From contig NC_091967.1 of NCBI RefSeq assembly GCF_036711975.1, positions 18,786,001-18,850,000 of the forward strand: a stretch of DNA of 64,000 nt, in the 5' to 3' direction. The notes beneath the pieces were generated by a model. The model made no database searches. It was not told the origin of the DNA and worked only from the letters and a program-made list of their open reading frames with translations. Below, in pieces: positions 1 to 12,620 of this stretch. The translations under genes and the position numbers were made by a program. The stretch is from Onthophagus taurus. Taxonomy: Eukaryota > Arthropoda > Insecta > Coleoptera > Scarabaeidae. Position 1 is the first letter of the stretch; each line of letters begins with the position of its first letter.

Positions 1-830
1 GTACAGTCTTTCAGGGGTAAGACCCCAATTTTTTCCACAAAGACTGCGACAAGTCCACAAGGATAGTCTAGCTTTGTGCAAAACTCCCTGCAAATGTCCA
101 TTCCATGACAGGGTTTTGTCTAGGATTACTCCTAGATATTTGACTTCCTTTGAGAAAGGAATTTCTTCACCTTGGATAGTTGGGCGGATTAGTCCATCCA
201 ACTTTCGCTTCCTGGTGAAGGGCGCAACAATTGTCTTTTGCGGGTTTATTGAGAGGTTCTCTCCCTTACACCAAGCGCAAATGGTATCTAGGGTCACCTG
301 GAGGACTTTAGATATCCTCGGCAAACAGGTTCCTTTGACCATAACGACAATGTCATCAGCATAAGCTTGTATTTCCACACCAACTGCTTCGACTATCGCA
401 ATCAGATCGTCAACTAGGACGGACCAAAGCAGGGGCGATAACACCCCTCCCTGCGGGCAGCCACCTCCCGGCCTGAAGCGTTTCGTATCACCGTGGAGTG
501 AAGTAGAAACTATTCTCCTATTTAGCATATTGCGGATCCAACCCGCTATAGTTGCTTCAACTCCCCTGTCAAGAGCAGCTCTTTCAAGAGATTGTGGTAT
601 TGCGTTGTTAAACGCTCCCTCTATATCCAGAAACGCACAAACCAAGATTTCTTTATCCTGCAGCGTCCTGGATACTCTACCAACTAAGTTGTGTAGAGCC
701 AATTCTGCTGATTTTCCCGCTTGATAAGCATACTGGTGGCGACTCAGTGGACCAGATACCAATGGCACCGTACGGATATACCGTTGCAGAACTTTTTCAG
801 CAGAAATGACGTTAGGCTGATGGGTCGAAA
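1..830 (-). mobile_element. non-LTR retrotransposon reverse transcriptase fragment, cut by the window edge
   Basis: Read on the minus strand, about 260 codons are open and give a LINE reverse transcriptase core. A FRPISLTS block lies near 835-815, LDIEGAFNN near 625-600, the GCPQGGVLSPLLW block near 460-420, the catalytic YADD near 365-350, then LSINPQKT, FTRKRKL and YLGVILD. One frameshift lies near 800. The GCPQGGVLSPLLW and FTRKRKL wording is typical of Jockey/R1/LOA-group insect LINEs; I cannot place the clade more exactly. The 3' part runs off the left edge. It is dead because of the frameshift and the missing endonuclease. Confidence 0.85.
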
Positions 831-1429
831 GTCATCAACTGTTTGAACCTGTTTTGTCGTATTTGAAGGTTGGAGGTTATTCCAAGTAGTAGGTGAAACA
901 ACGTTTTTAGAAAAATTCTTCATTATAGTTGATACAGTCGATTGGCTAGGTAAATCACGTGCTAATTAATGTCACTTACATTCAGCGTTGTGAAAAATAT
1001 AACCGTATGCTAACGTTTAACATTTTGTTTCACGCTGTATTTAACAAAAGTGATAATACGAGAATCACACTCTTCTTCACTCGTAGTATTTAAGATACTG
1101 AAGGTTTCCTATCACCGAAGCCTAGCATGGTGGTGTTTCCTTCCTTTGACTATAATAAATTCTGGAGGTATGTGTATTTATTTCTTCTTTCACAGTTTCA
1201 ACATGTAAATGCAGAACACATCTTCAAGTTGTTTTCCATCATTAATTTCCATGTTTACTCTATAAATTGGGTTGGCGTCAATAAACATTTTATGACATAA
1301 TTGTTCAGTTCGCCGAAAATTTTTCAAAAATGTTGCAAACAGAAATTAGAACCAGAAGGGTGATTTTTTTCGTTCTGCTATGATAATAAAATCGTTTAAA
1401 CGGAGACACCTCCTGCTGTGTATAATAAA
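831..1429. other. intergenic, nothing recognised
   Basis: AT-rich sequence without a convincing coding region. A minus-strand AATAAA (near 1175) could serve as polyadenylation signal for the small reading frame at 1430-1690. Confidence 0.4.
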
Positions 1430-1690
1430 TCAATAGAAACGATTCGTTCTGACGTCTGTGGGTGTGATGTCGCTTTCTCTAGAAAATTTATATTTTATCG
1501 ATTCAATATTCTGGATTATATATCTAATAACCGTGTTCAATATGTCATCTGTGAATAAATTATGCCAATAATCGACCATATTTTGAGCATTCTTGGCGTT
1601 TTCAGACTCCAGGATGTTGTTATAACATTTGAGATCGCCTACGAACATTTTTCGATACGGATCTTCCTTGTCACTTTCAATAAAAGTCAT
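1430..1690 (-). CDS. small hypothetical protein, 86 aa
   Basis: I do not recognise this protein. The frame is short, acidic and hydrophilic, with no signal peptide, membrane segment or known motif. In its favour, a TATAAAAA box lies about 48 bp upstream of the ATG, the usual distance for a short 5' UTR, and an in-frame TAA 21 bp upstream fixes the start. Against it, 86 codons can occur by chance, and transposon relics flank the region on both sides. It could also be the first exon of a longer gene. Treat it as a weak candidate. Confidence 0.25.
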   Translation of the reverse strand: MTFIESDKEDPYRKMFVGDLKCYNNILESENAKNAQNMVDYWHNLFTDDILNTVIRYIIQNIESIKYKFSRESDITPTDVRTNRFY

Positions 1691-1737
1691 TATATCGTCA
1701 AGATGACGTTAACGTGGATTAGATAGATCGCATCTTC

Positions 1738-1745
1738 TTTTTATA
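1738..1745 (-). promoter_or_regulatory. candidate TATA box for the 86-aa frame
   Basis: TATAAAAA on the minus strand, preceded by GG and followed by GAAG, about 48 bp upstream of the ATG at 1688-1690. In AT-rich DNA such a match is not rare. Confidence 0.25.
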
Positions 1746-3735
1746 CCTTTAACACATGTCACCATATGTTAAAAACTATGAACCTCGATTTTGATGGAAA
1801 AAAACTTTCTCGTTATTGGATCATTAAGATCAATAAAGATTACAAAGCGTCTACAACGCTTTTTTTATAACGTCTATAAATAACTTATATTACATACTTT
1901 TTATTTACATTAATTGAATTAGAGTTACACTTGGATAATTTTAACCTTTCAACGTAATGAATAACACACGTTAAAATAAAATAAAATTCTTTGACACAAA
2001 AAGATTCCTTGACCTAAATTACGTTTTAATTAATATAAATCATTTAAAAAAATCCTAAAACAGTAAGATTTAATTAAAAATTTATTGAAAAGTTGATGTG
2101 ATATTCTCAAATCGTCAAACAAGAAGAGTCGTTTCAGAAGGCGTTCTATTAAAATAGCCGACCGTAATAGGATAAAGTAATTCAACCGTGTTACTACACA
2201 CTCATTAAAATTAATTCTTAATTCACAGCACGATAAATTGGTAATTAACCGAGTGCGGAAATTTTTAATTTTAAATCGCGTCAATCATAGCAAAAATTCA
2301 ATAAAATTAAAGTACGTTCACCGGAAAAAGCTTTTCAATTTGAGAGTAATCGTGATTATGAACCTCAACACCCGCTCGTTTCCGTTGTGTCTATTGAATA
2401 TGATGCTTTGAAGGCGAAAGCAAAACAGTTATTTTAAATCGATATTCGTGGATCGCAATTTTTCTTTGTGGCAAAAATAAATGCAGTAGCCCGAAGATAA
2501 ATCCAAGTCACGATTTCGTGCAATTCGGTTCTCATCGTTTTTCATCCGGCGATTAAGAACGAGCTGAATGAATGGAAGTTGAGGAACTAAGAAGTCGAGA
2601 AAAGATGTTGAGAAATCGACCAATCAACTGACCATCTGATCTCTCTTCTTTTATTGAACTTGAACCGGTGTTGTGACCGACTGAGAGGTTCCTTGCCTAT
2701 TGCGGAATACCCGAAGAACATCTCCCGGTTTACGTAACTGGTCGTCGCTTTAAGATGAATGCGACCTTCCGAAGGATTTCGTGTTGAAATGTTGGTCAAC
2801 GTATAAATATAAATACATCATCAGCATTGGGACGATATTGAACTTAATTTGAAGAAAGGCTAAGGTTAAAATTGATATTAAAATGAAAATAAATAAAACT
2901 TTATTGGAATGTAAATAAATCGAGATTGAATTGATTTCCTGATGCACTTTCGCTGCCCGGTGTAGGGCAAAGTAAGGAAGTTGAAATAGCTTTCGAACTT
3001 AACCTGTCTGAAATAAATTCGTAAAGCAGTAAAATCGTGATAGAAATTCTAACTTTAACAATCTTGTTCTGCTTACGTCTTTATCAACTCCATAACTAAA
3101 CTACTAAAATCTAAAACGTAACTGACCACGTTGACTTTTATGAATGGCCTAGAATGTGATTACAAAATATAAATTTTGTTATTCCGATATTTCGAAAATG
3201 AAACATTTTATTATTTTCAAAACGATCAATTCGTCACGCCTAGTGTTTATTAACGCGTAAATGTCAAACAGAACCCATTCAATTAATTTGAAATTGTGTT
3301 AGGATCGATTTATGGATATAAATCAGCAGGAATCAATTTTACTGAAGGCGTAAATTCCGAGTCGGTGGAGTTACACCATTAAAAAGATACATGCCGTTGC
3401 ATTTTAAACGCTTTCGTTCGTATGAAATTCTGTGTGTGAAAGCAAACCCATGGAATTTCTGACACTAATTGGCGTCGGGCTTGGTTTTAGTAACCGAAGC
3501 ACGTCAATGGTAATTAAAACCAACTGAGTGTGTGTTTGCTGAATTTCAATAAAATAAAGGAATAAAGAGAATTTTAAAAAACAAGTTGTATTTCAGCAGT
3601 TTTTAATTGATTAGGGTTTACAATTGGTTATTTATATAATGCTTAAGTAGTCAAGCATGAAAATGGGTCTTAAGACAAAGATTAACAACATACATTTCTT
3701 ACGATTGAAAGGAAATGAGAGATTTTGAGTACACT
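1746..3735. other. intergenic, nothing recognised
   Basis: About 2 kb without a recognisable gene. The 2400-2960 stretch is less AT-rich than its surroundings, but its short overlapping frames show no family resemblance. Confidence 0.4.
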
Positions 3736-3739
3736 CGAT

Positions 3740-4720
3740 AAGGATGATAGTGGAGCGTACCTTGCGAAAATCTACGAAGTTGGAAAACTTACAATATCAG
3801 ACAACAAAAGAACTAAGACAGCATTCAAGCTACATTCAGATGATGGATCCATCCGAAGGATCGAAGTGTTCGTGATTCACCCAGAAATGTAGTTTTAGAC
3901 AAACCTCTGCCAGGTTCTTTGATATGTAAAAATGTTTGTTATTTTAATAAACAATTAGGTGATCTTGGTTAGTTTAAAACTGGCAGCTTATGCCAACTGT
4001 GACGAAACCAGTATAAATTGGAAAGCTCTGTCTCAAAAATCCTTTACATGCCGCCAAGAAAAAGCTGTTCCAGATTTGAAAGTAAGCGTGAAGCGCTTTA
4101 TAACAAGGCGTTTCAAAAACATAATCCAGCTTAAATTGACGTATAGAATACAGAAAAATGCCTGAATGGCATTTTTACAAATTGATTCCAAAAAGTATTT
4201 ATACCAACCGAATGTGAAAAATTTTCGACAGGAGAGAACTTGGGTTCGAAGAAAAAATTTTGCTAATTATGAGCAAAGAGTGTTCTGGGGAAGTATTAAA
4301 TCCAAAAAATGAAGTATTTGAAAATTTAATATCATGCCACTAATTCAGAAAATGAATCAAAGTGTTATTGACAAATTAAAAAGAATCTCCAGAAAAAAGG
4401 CTTATGTTATCACTATTTACTATATTATGTTATTGAAGGCTTCTTTTAGCTGAGGATAGTAAAGAGCGCGTTATTGAGTTTTGCCAAAAAGTAAACTTGA
4501 AAGATTCGTCTTACATGGTTCCCGACTCATTGGACTTACAATCTACCAACACAGACAACCTAACAAAGGATGGGACAAGCTTTGAGACAACAAAGAAATT
4601 GGAGAAGAATAAAAATAAAGCAGAATCGTTTAAAAGTGTGAGCAAAACTGTGCCCTTAGTTCCTGGTTTTTATGATTATGCTGCAGAATAGATATGGACA
4701 AAAACGATCTATGAAATGTC
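3740..4720 (+). mobile_element. decayed Tigger/pogo-type DNA transposon
   Basis: Three separated pieces line up in order with a Tigger-type transposase. Near 3757-3890 lies a helix-turn-helix region reading LAKIYEVGKLTISD followed by HSDDGSIRR. Near 3988-4100 lies the DDE start, NCDETSINWKAL then RQEKAVPDLKVS, whose family form is (N/F)xDETGLxWKxLP...EKSAPGFK. Near 4475-4530 lies VIEFCQKVNLKDSSYM, which resembles the family's C-terminal block. Stops and frameshifts separate the pieces, and the second and third acidic catalytic residues cannot be placed. I could not define its TIRs. It is a fossil. Confidence 0.6.
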
Positions 4721-5817
4721 TGAAGATTAAAGGCAGTGAAAATGATGGGGATGCAGACGACAACTGTCATGACAATTTATGTTTGCAAATGAGTTTAAAT
4801 GAGTTTTCGATATCACTGTTTTAACTTTGTTTTCTTCTTCCTTTCTCTCTCTAGATCGTTGGGTTTGTTGTTCCTGATAAGGTCCATCTCTGAAATATCT
4901 CCTGAGAAGATGCCTGTCAGCTGTCTCTCCATCTCTGTAGTGATCTGCCTAGTGGTCTGTTTCCAGGAAAGTCATTTTGTTTGATGGGAATGCTGTACAC
5001 AACCTTGTTGCACAGTAATGTTGAAGAGTTATTGGTGGGTATGTGTTGAAGTTTCGTTGAAGTGATCATTGCTAAGAAGATGTAAGAAGATGTAAATTAC
5101 TTTGATAGCTTTTAAACAAAAAGTAAATTGTAATTTTTGATGGTTTCATGTAAAAATACTTACTTGAAAATGGATGTCACGGCTGTGAGGCAAGCACCTG
5201 TGAAAAGACGCCGGAGACGTACCTGTGGTAGCTGGTTCCCTGATGGAATGTCCTGACAGAAGGTCCAAGAAGATGAAGTTGACGGTGGGAGTACCCCTGT
5301 GGTTGCAAGAACCCTCTCCCATCGGTGTAAGTTCTCTATGTTAAAACCTGAAACTCAAAGCGTAGCAAACTCATAGCATTAGTATTTTATGTTGTATTTC
5401 ACGTGTTATTAGCAATGTAATTAATATAACCTCATCGACCGCGTCTATGAAAACAAGGTTTGATGTTTAGGAGGCCATGTCGCGATGTTCTTCAGTAACA
5501 AGAGAAAAGTGACAAAATCATGCTAATAGCTGCTTACGATGTGGAGTTTTTGGAGTAATATGAAAGAAAAGTCATGGAATCGCGTTTTCACCTGTTTTAG
5601 AATTTTGTCCTTGAAAAACAAAGTTATGGCTAAATGTGTGTATTTCTTAAATCACTTAAGTTATGGCTTATGTGAAGAAAGAAGAGAACATCCGGGAACT
5701 ATTTCTGGACGTATTAGTAATTAGAACTAATAATGCGTTATTCGAACACGAAGTGTATTGGAAGAAAATGGACATTAACATGTATCTACAATCTTCATCA
5801 TACCACCACCCACACAC
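4721..5817. other. intergenic, nothing recognised
   Basis: No coding region, RNA gene or repeat recognised. Confidence 0.4.
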
Positions 5818-5854
5818 CCAACCCAACCCAACCCAACTAGTTAGTTGGGTTGGA
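5818..5854. repeat. short palindrome of CCCAA units
   Basis: Four CCCAA-type units run into CTAGTTAG and then into the inverse units GTTGGGTTGG, giving a small dyad. It resembles a degenerate telomere-like motif but is not the insect TTAGG repeat. Confidence 0.5.
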
Positions 5855-5869
5855 TCTATCTTCTCTTTG

Positions 5870-6300
5870 TTACAGGTCATCATCATCATCAGCCCTTTTC
5901 GTCCAACTTATACTTATAGGCCTTCCCTATTCTGTTCCATTCGATTCTGTTATATGCTGTATAAATACAATTGTTGGTCATTGTTTTGACGTCGTCCGTT
6001 CAGTCTGTAGGCGGTTTAACTCTACTTCGTCTCTCCGCTCATGATCTTCATTCATTTTGTCCATTGCTCATTCTCCATCATTTACTCCAGTTCTTCTTCG
6101 TAGGACTTAATTTCTTATGTGGTCCTTCAGGGTTACACCCAGCATCTCTTTCTTTCTTTGCGGTACTTTGAGCTTCCTGACAGTGGCAACCGTTAATGTT
6201 AATGTATGGGAATATGGCTCATCTAAAAAAAAATGTTGTATGTCTTCTGTAAGCTTCCCATACGAGAGTGAGCCTTCTCTCTCGATACGCAAACTTCATA
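5870..6300 (-). mobile_element. 3' end of a non-LTR retrotransposon (RT C-terminal region)
   Basis: On the minus strand, 6165-6110 reads LKVPQRKKEMLGVTLKDHIRN, the conserved block after the RT domain (family form LRVxQRAMERxMLGxxLRDRIRN). Further along, near 6000, lies RPTDDV. The plus-strand text 5880-5930, with a CATCATCATC run then a TATAGGCCTTCCC-like stretch, is the usual 3' tail of RTE/CR1-like insect LINEs. The fragment is 5'-truncated and carries stops. Confidence 0.7.
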
Positions 6301-9300
6301 GCCAAGATATACATAGCTGGCAGTTTTGATTTCGTCATGTTGATACCTTTATAATATGTTTTATTGCAGGTATAATAGAAAAAATTACAAGAGTGCTGAA
6401 AAAAGCCATGGAACCATAAACCTGTAGGAAAAGTAGAAATAAATCAACTTCCTCCGTTAACAAGGTCAAGAGTTTGCGAACTGTCGTGCAAGTCTATGAA
6501 GTACTAATAGGATAAACCACACAAAACTTCGAATGTCGTATGAAGAAACATCTTCATAAAATAGATGTCGATAAACAAAAATACTTGTCTGCAATATCCA
6601 CAATTACCAGACGATGACCTATAGAAATTATTACCCGAGGTACAAGATCAACAGAGCTCATTGAGCTCATCATTAGCTCATTAATAATTGGTACAGTAAT
6701 TATTACTGAAGAAAAGTCCTTCGATAGAATTTATGTTTCGGGCATTATAAAGCCTAAAAGAGTAAAAAAGGTAATGTTATAATATCGTTTATTCTAACAT
6801 AACTGTTTATCAACAATTCTTGAATTAATTAATGTAAACTTAAAACTGATTAAGTTTATCATAAATAATTCCAAGTGAAAGATAAATAGAAAATACGTTC
6901 TAAAAACCTCAATTGGTTCCATTTAAGGTATAGTATGGTTCAATGCAGTAAGTAAACTTAACATTAAATGAAACGAAAACGTTAAATGGGACCCTAATGA
7001 AATTTGCACGTTATAATTAAAGCGTTGACCTCAGAGCGAGCAACTGAAAACCGATCTAATAAAACCATATCGGGTCGGAAATCATTGCTGTCCGGTCGTT
7101 TTTCTTAAAAGCCTTTCGTTACCGAGAATCGAATGTTACAATAAAGAATCGGCCGCAAATGTTGAGCAATTGGTATGTGGCGACAGCCTACATAAGCTAC
7201 CACTTCCACACACCAGAATAACAACTACTATAGGAGTAAAGAACACCCATGCTGAAATAATCTTAAGAACGTAATACGATTTAAGGGGACCATAATGTAA
7301 TACGAGACTAATAGATAATGGGTAATTTGTATTAAGATCAAATTGATGTGTATGAGAAGGTGATGATTGGTATTTTGTGGTTTTGTTAGTATTTTTTCTG
7401 GGAATGGTGCATCCGGAACGTAGACACTTAAGTTTCGATACGGTTTATAACTTAGTAGGAGATGCGCAGTTCACGATTTGTTCGACCGTGTAATAACGTT
7501 GCGAATGTGACCGCCACAAAAATTCCAATTTTAATGAATAAAAATTTTATTCGAGTTTTAAGATAAATAGGACAAATCTCTTACAAAATATCATCACTCC
7601 GTTTTTATACAGTTATTGTATGTGATGTGATGTACTTTCTATTTAGTGTTTATGATTCATTAGGTTTGTCGCAAACTTTATATCTGTTGCAATTCGGTCA
7701 TTATCGATCAATTTCTAATATCTAATATTGTGGAATTGTCTTATGGTGATAAATTACTTGTGATGAGAATTTTAATTTGATTAACATTCCAGTAGGTGGA
7801 ATATTTATTCCGCCCATTTCATACACTCCCAGACGATATTACAACATTTCAATCGGTTGTAACATTCGTCACAGTTTCTATCTTCTTCTGTTAAATGTTG
7901 TATGGAGCCAATTTTCGAAACACAATTAAAAATTTTATTTCAATTTAATAATATGCTCTCACTGAATACACTTTCACTCGTTGAATCCGCATGTAGCACC
8001 AACCGTGCAACAAATCCCTCCATTTATGTATATTATGATACTTGTTACTTAAATTATTTCACTTTCTCGCTTCGCTTCAGGGATTACCCGACCGGATTTT
8101 CCGCGTGCCAACGAAGTTCAAGAAAATTTCTTTAACCTTTGCTTCAGGCTAATAATAATAATATATATAATACATTTAAGAAAATTTTATTCCAATAAAA
8201 CATTAATTTAACCGAACAAAAGCGATTTTCATAAAAATCGCATTTCCGTACATTTCATCGTTTAAAATCCGTTACAATTGGGTTTCTCAATTAGGTGGAA
8301 AACGAGAGTTTGATTAATTCGTTTCTTGCACGTTTTATAGAGAAAGTGTACGATTAGTCACGGATTACGAATAATAATCGGTTAAAGTTAAACGGTGAAC
8401 ACAATCACAAAAGTACAATAACTTAATCAGAATAACTTAATAAGATTTGTAGTATTGAATTATGTGTGCATATAATTTTAGTATTGATTGAGTAATTTTT
8501 ATTTTAATATTTTTTTATTATTAAGATGCAATTAATTCTCAATTCTATTATTTTCTCATGCTTTATTCTATAAATATATGTATTCACAATATCCAAAACT
8601 CAAAATTGATGGCAAATAGTAATCGACTAAGAAAGGTTACCACGCGAGTTGTTTCGCTTTGGACTTGGGAATACATTTAAATTATTCCAACATTCATATC
8701 TTCTATGTTAATCTAAATGTACTTCCCCTTTGAGAAGCAGAGCAATTTCTGAAAGAAATAATGAAACTTGATATAAGAAATTCTTAGCTTTCAAAAAAAA
8801 ATTAAGAGAACAGGAAATATTATTTTGAAATTTTTGCCATCATAAAATAATTTCACTTGTTTGTAAATTGTGTTAAGTATCCGTATTAAATTTTATTACA
8901 GTTCACTCAATTAAATTGTGAAAATTGTAATATATGTTCAGTAAAAGCAATGGCAAAAAAGAGAAAGATTTTATCTTATAAATTGTATAGTCATATGGTT
9001 AACTTGACATTCCTCATGGAAAGTGATACCATTATTTATAAATAGAAATTTCCTTTCTTTACTACCATGGAGTTTAATGTAATTATTCCTATGGACATAG
9101 AACATTTCTCTATTTGATTCCTGTTTAAATAAAAGAAAAGTTGTCTTCGATCGCTTTCGTTTAAATACCATAATAAATTCATCTTTATTTCTTCAGCACG
9201 ATAACAAGGTTACTATTTATTTAACAATAAATATTAAAATATCTTTTAATTAAAAAATGACCGTGAATAATAACATCCTTGTAATGTACACTATTATTTA

Positions 9301-10109
9301 CAAAACTTTTCTTCCGTCTTATAAAGTAAGGAGCCATAATGTAATTAACAACAATGAGTTTGTTTTTATACACTTTCATTTGGTAAATTGAAGTGGCATT
9401 TTAAATTCGTTATTTTTCAAGGAGATATCAATCCTCGAGGTAACCAATTTTGTCATGTAACAACAATCTGTAGTAACACTTTTAGTTTTAAATACATCCT
9501 GTTACGATTCGTTATTATTATTATTATTTTTTGGTTTTCGTTTCGTGACAGGTTTGTCCTTTAAATTAATACCACTCGCCCAATTATTTTAATATTGTTC
9601 CCATTGTTTCAATCAAAAACTTGCAAAATTAATAGTTAATTTAACGACGTTCAAGTTGTTGTGAAAGTTATTTTGTTGTAACATTATGTTTTATTCATTT
9701 TGAAATATGATAATGCATGATTTTTTAGAGCGGTGATTTTTTGCCTTTAATAAGTTTTTTAATAATCAGTTGTTAAGTTTATACAAGTTGGTCACGTATA
9801 ACTACTAGTTTACGTTTTATATTAATCGGGATCGCGTGCGAATTGTAATTTAAAAAAACACTAAAACAAATAGTAATTTATGTCATGTCTATTTCTTCTT
9901 GGGGAAATAAAAAACACTTAATAATAGAATTATCAAGGAAAACTAGGTAAAAGTCTTTTATGTATCAATTACTAAGAAATATTTATTATAATTAAAGGCC
10001 GGATTTTAAGCATTTTGTTTATTGCCAATTTTATAAGCAACTACGAGATATTTATTTTTACACCTCTCTCTTACAACCTCTTTGTTGCGCCACTGTTGAC
10101 GCCTTAAGC
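6301..10109. other. long intergenic stretch, nothing recognised
   Basis: About 3.8 kb of AT-rich DNA. Short frames near 7902-8135 and 8971-9171 show no family resemblance, low complexity runs occur near 8150 and 9510, and no tRNA was seen. I found no supported gene. Confidence 0.4.
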
Positions 10110-10552
10110 CTCTTCTCTGCTTTTAACGTTGGCAGCTTTTTACATTACAAGTGGACCTACAATTTATAGTGGATTCCGATGTACTAGAGATAATACTCCG
10201 GACCAGAGAAGAATTATTGTGCTTTTTTCCTTCCTGCTTATTGTAATAAAAAAATATAGTAAAACTAGGAGACTCAAAGACCTCAACGAAGCCACAAGAA
10301 GTGGTCAGCCCTAGGAAGATGAGCAACCCTGCTAGAGATGCGGTTGCCAACTCGGCCACAAAACCAAAGATTAAAATTAAGAAATATGGAATACGCAATA
10401 GAAACATGGAATGCCAGAACTTTGAACAAGCCTGAAATACAAGCAGTACTGCTTAACGAATTAACAAGATGTAAGCTAACGGCAACAGCAGTTCAAGAAA
10501 TAAAGTGACTAGGAAAGGATGTAAGACATACAAAAACGCACACAATGCTGTA
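10110..10552 (+). mobile_element. 5' end of a non-LTR retrotransposon (start of endonuclease)
   Basis: From about 10387 the plus strand reads METWNARTLNKPE-like coding followed by LTATAVQEIK. This matches the start of a LINE apurinic-type endonuclease (GTWNVRTLxxPG...LGITAVQEIRW). The preceding 250 bp look like its 5' UTR. It has a stop after VQEIK and is interrupted at 10553 by a palindromic MITE; the coding resumes on the far side. Confidence 0.65.
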
Positions 10553-11008
10553 CAGGATGTCCAAATTTCGATGGGATTGCAGGGTATCTCAGTTATTATG
10601 AAAGATAGAAAGTTGCGGCTTTCGCGAACCTAAGCTACTTTTTTGTGAAACTTACAATGGCGCAAACCAAATTTTCAAAGCCCTCTTCATTTTTGATATA
10701 CAGGGAGTGTTTGAAATTTACGATTTTCAGACACCTCCTGTATCTCGGCTATCCGGAAACTTAGTAAGAAAGTAAAAACGGGTTCTAATAGATTTTTTCA
10801 CGTGGAATCCAATGGTGCACGTAGAATTTTTCTAGTCATCGCGGTTTTTGAGTTCACTCCCTGTATATCAAAAACTAAGAGGGCTATGAAAATTTGGTTT
10901 GCGCCATTGTAAGTTTCACAAAAAAGGTGCTCAGGTTCGTGAAAGCCACAACTTTCTATTTTTCATAATAACTGAGATACCCTGCAAACCCATCGAAATT
11001 TGGACACC
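10553..11008. mobile_element. palindromic MITE with a second MITE at its centre
   Basis: Outer arms 10553-10698 and about 10866-11008 are inverted copies; both contain the CCAAATTTCGATGGG box and the GCGCCATTGTAAGTTTCAC box. The left end is TA-CAGGATGTCC; the right end is truncated here but intact in the second copy (CACCCTG-TA near 11900). At the dyad centre sits another element, 10701-10863, with ends CAGGGAGTG/CACTCCCTG and TA on both sides. TA duplications and CAG ends suggest a Tc1/mariner-related mover; this is inferred. Confidence 0.75.
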
Positions 11009-11640
11009 TTTGGACAAGGAACAGCTTTTATTTGAAAGAAATTGCAAACTACATCTGTGGAGATTCTCTAATTTGACACTAATCAACGTCTATTGTACAA
11101 CTGATGAACAAATGAAGTGGATCTCACCAGATAGATCCATAACAAATCAAATACATGACGTTTTAAGAAATAAAATAGCAGCTATTAGCATCGTAGATAT
11201 AAAAAGACGAATCCTTAGCAGAATCCTAAGAATACAGGAACAAAATGCATAAAACACATGGCAACACCAGGGAGGAAGAGTAGAATTTAAGAATGCACGA
11301 AGTAGAGCAAATAAGACATGCAGGAAGAGAAAGAAAGAATATGAAAATCAACTAGTACAAACACTACAAACAATGAAATAGAATTTCAAGGAAAACGATA
11401 TAATAGAATCATGTGGCTATCTGAAAAACAAAGGGCAAGCCCCGAACAGACCTATGCAGAAACAAAGAGGGCCAAATAGAGAACAATATATAGGGCATAA
11501 AGGATACCTGGAAACATTGCTTCCAAATAATTGGGCTGCATCCAGCTCAAGAAGGAGAAAGAAATAGATTAATACCAAATAGTAGCTCCAAAAAATATAT
11601 TTCAAATACTACGTTTAATAGTAGCAAAATTTCTATAGTA
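11009..11640 (+). mobile_element. LINE endonuclease fragment, copy 1
   Basis: The plus strand reads LTLINVYCTTDEQ near 11075 and WISPDRSITNQIHDVL near 11120. These correspond to the endonuclease blocks NxTLINVYAPTEDK and WxSPDGRTxNQIDHIL, but the middle of the domain is missing between them. It continues the element that starts at 10110. Confidence 0.65.
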
Positions 11641-12620
11641 CATAATTTCTAAAAACCACGTTAGAGTAGGTATGATTCTATTTTCTTCACCGCAAGCATC
11701 ACTGAAGACATGGGGAGTTGTAGCTTATGAAAATTGTAGATTTTGAAACATTCCCTTATATCAAAAACGAAGAGGGCTATGAAAATTTGGTTTGCGCCAT
11801 TGTAAGTTTCACAAAAAAGGTGCTCAGGTTCGTGAAAGCCACAACTTTCTATCCTTCATAATAACTGAGATACCCTGCAAACCCATCGAAATTTGGACAC
11901 CCTGTACAGTGGAAAGGAAAATAAGAACAAGGAACAGCTTTTATTTGAAAGAAATTGCAAACTACATCTGTAGATATTCTCTAATTTGACACTAATCAAC
12001 GTATATTGTACAACTGATGAACAAATGAAGTGGATTTCACCAGATAGATCCATAACAAATCAAATACATGACGTCTTAAGAAATAAAATAGCAGCTATTA
12101 GCATCTTAGATATAAAAAGACGAACAGTAGTATGCTACGGCTCAGACCACCAGTTACTCCAAGTCTAATGCAGATGCTGAATTTTAAGAAACAACACTAA
12201 TCATCGAAATCCTAAGCAGAATCCTAAGAATACAGGAACAAAATGCATAAAACACATGGCAACACCAAAGAGGAAGAGTAGAATTTAAGAATGCACGAAG
12301 TAGAGCAAATAACTATCAACTAGTACAAACACTACAAACAATAAAATAGAATTTCAAGGAAAACGATATAATAGAAGCATGTGACTATCTGAAAAACAAA
12401 GGGCAAGCCCCGAACAAACCTATGCAAAAACAACGAGGGCCAAATAGAGAACAACATATAGGGCATAAAGGATACCTGGAAACATTGCTTCAAAATAATT
12501 GGGCTGCATCCAGCTGAAGAAGGAGAAAGAAATAGATTAATACCAAATAGTAACTCCAGAAATATATTTCAAATACTACGTTTAATAGTAGCAAAATTTC
12601 TATAGTACATAATTTCTAAA
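11641..12620 (+). mobile_element. LINE/MITE fragment, tandem copy 2
   Basis: A near-identical repeat of 10870-11640, offset by about 890 bp. It begins with the right half of the MITE (11770-11910), then repeats the LINE endonuclease pieces. Here the block ends with LDIKRR...YGSDHQLLQV (12110-12165), the conserved SDH motif of the endonuclease, which copy 1 has lost. Confidence 0.7.
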
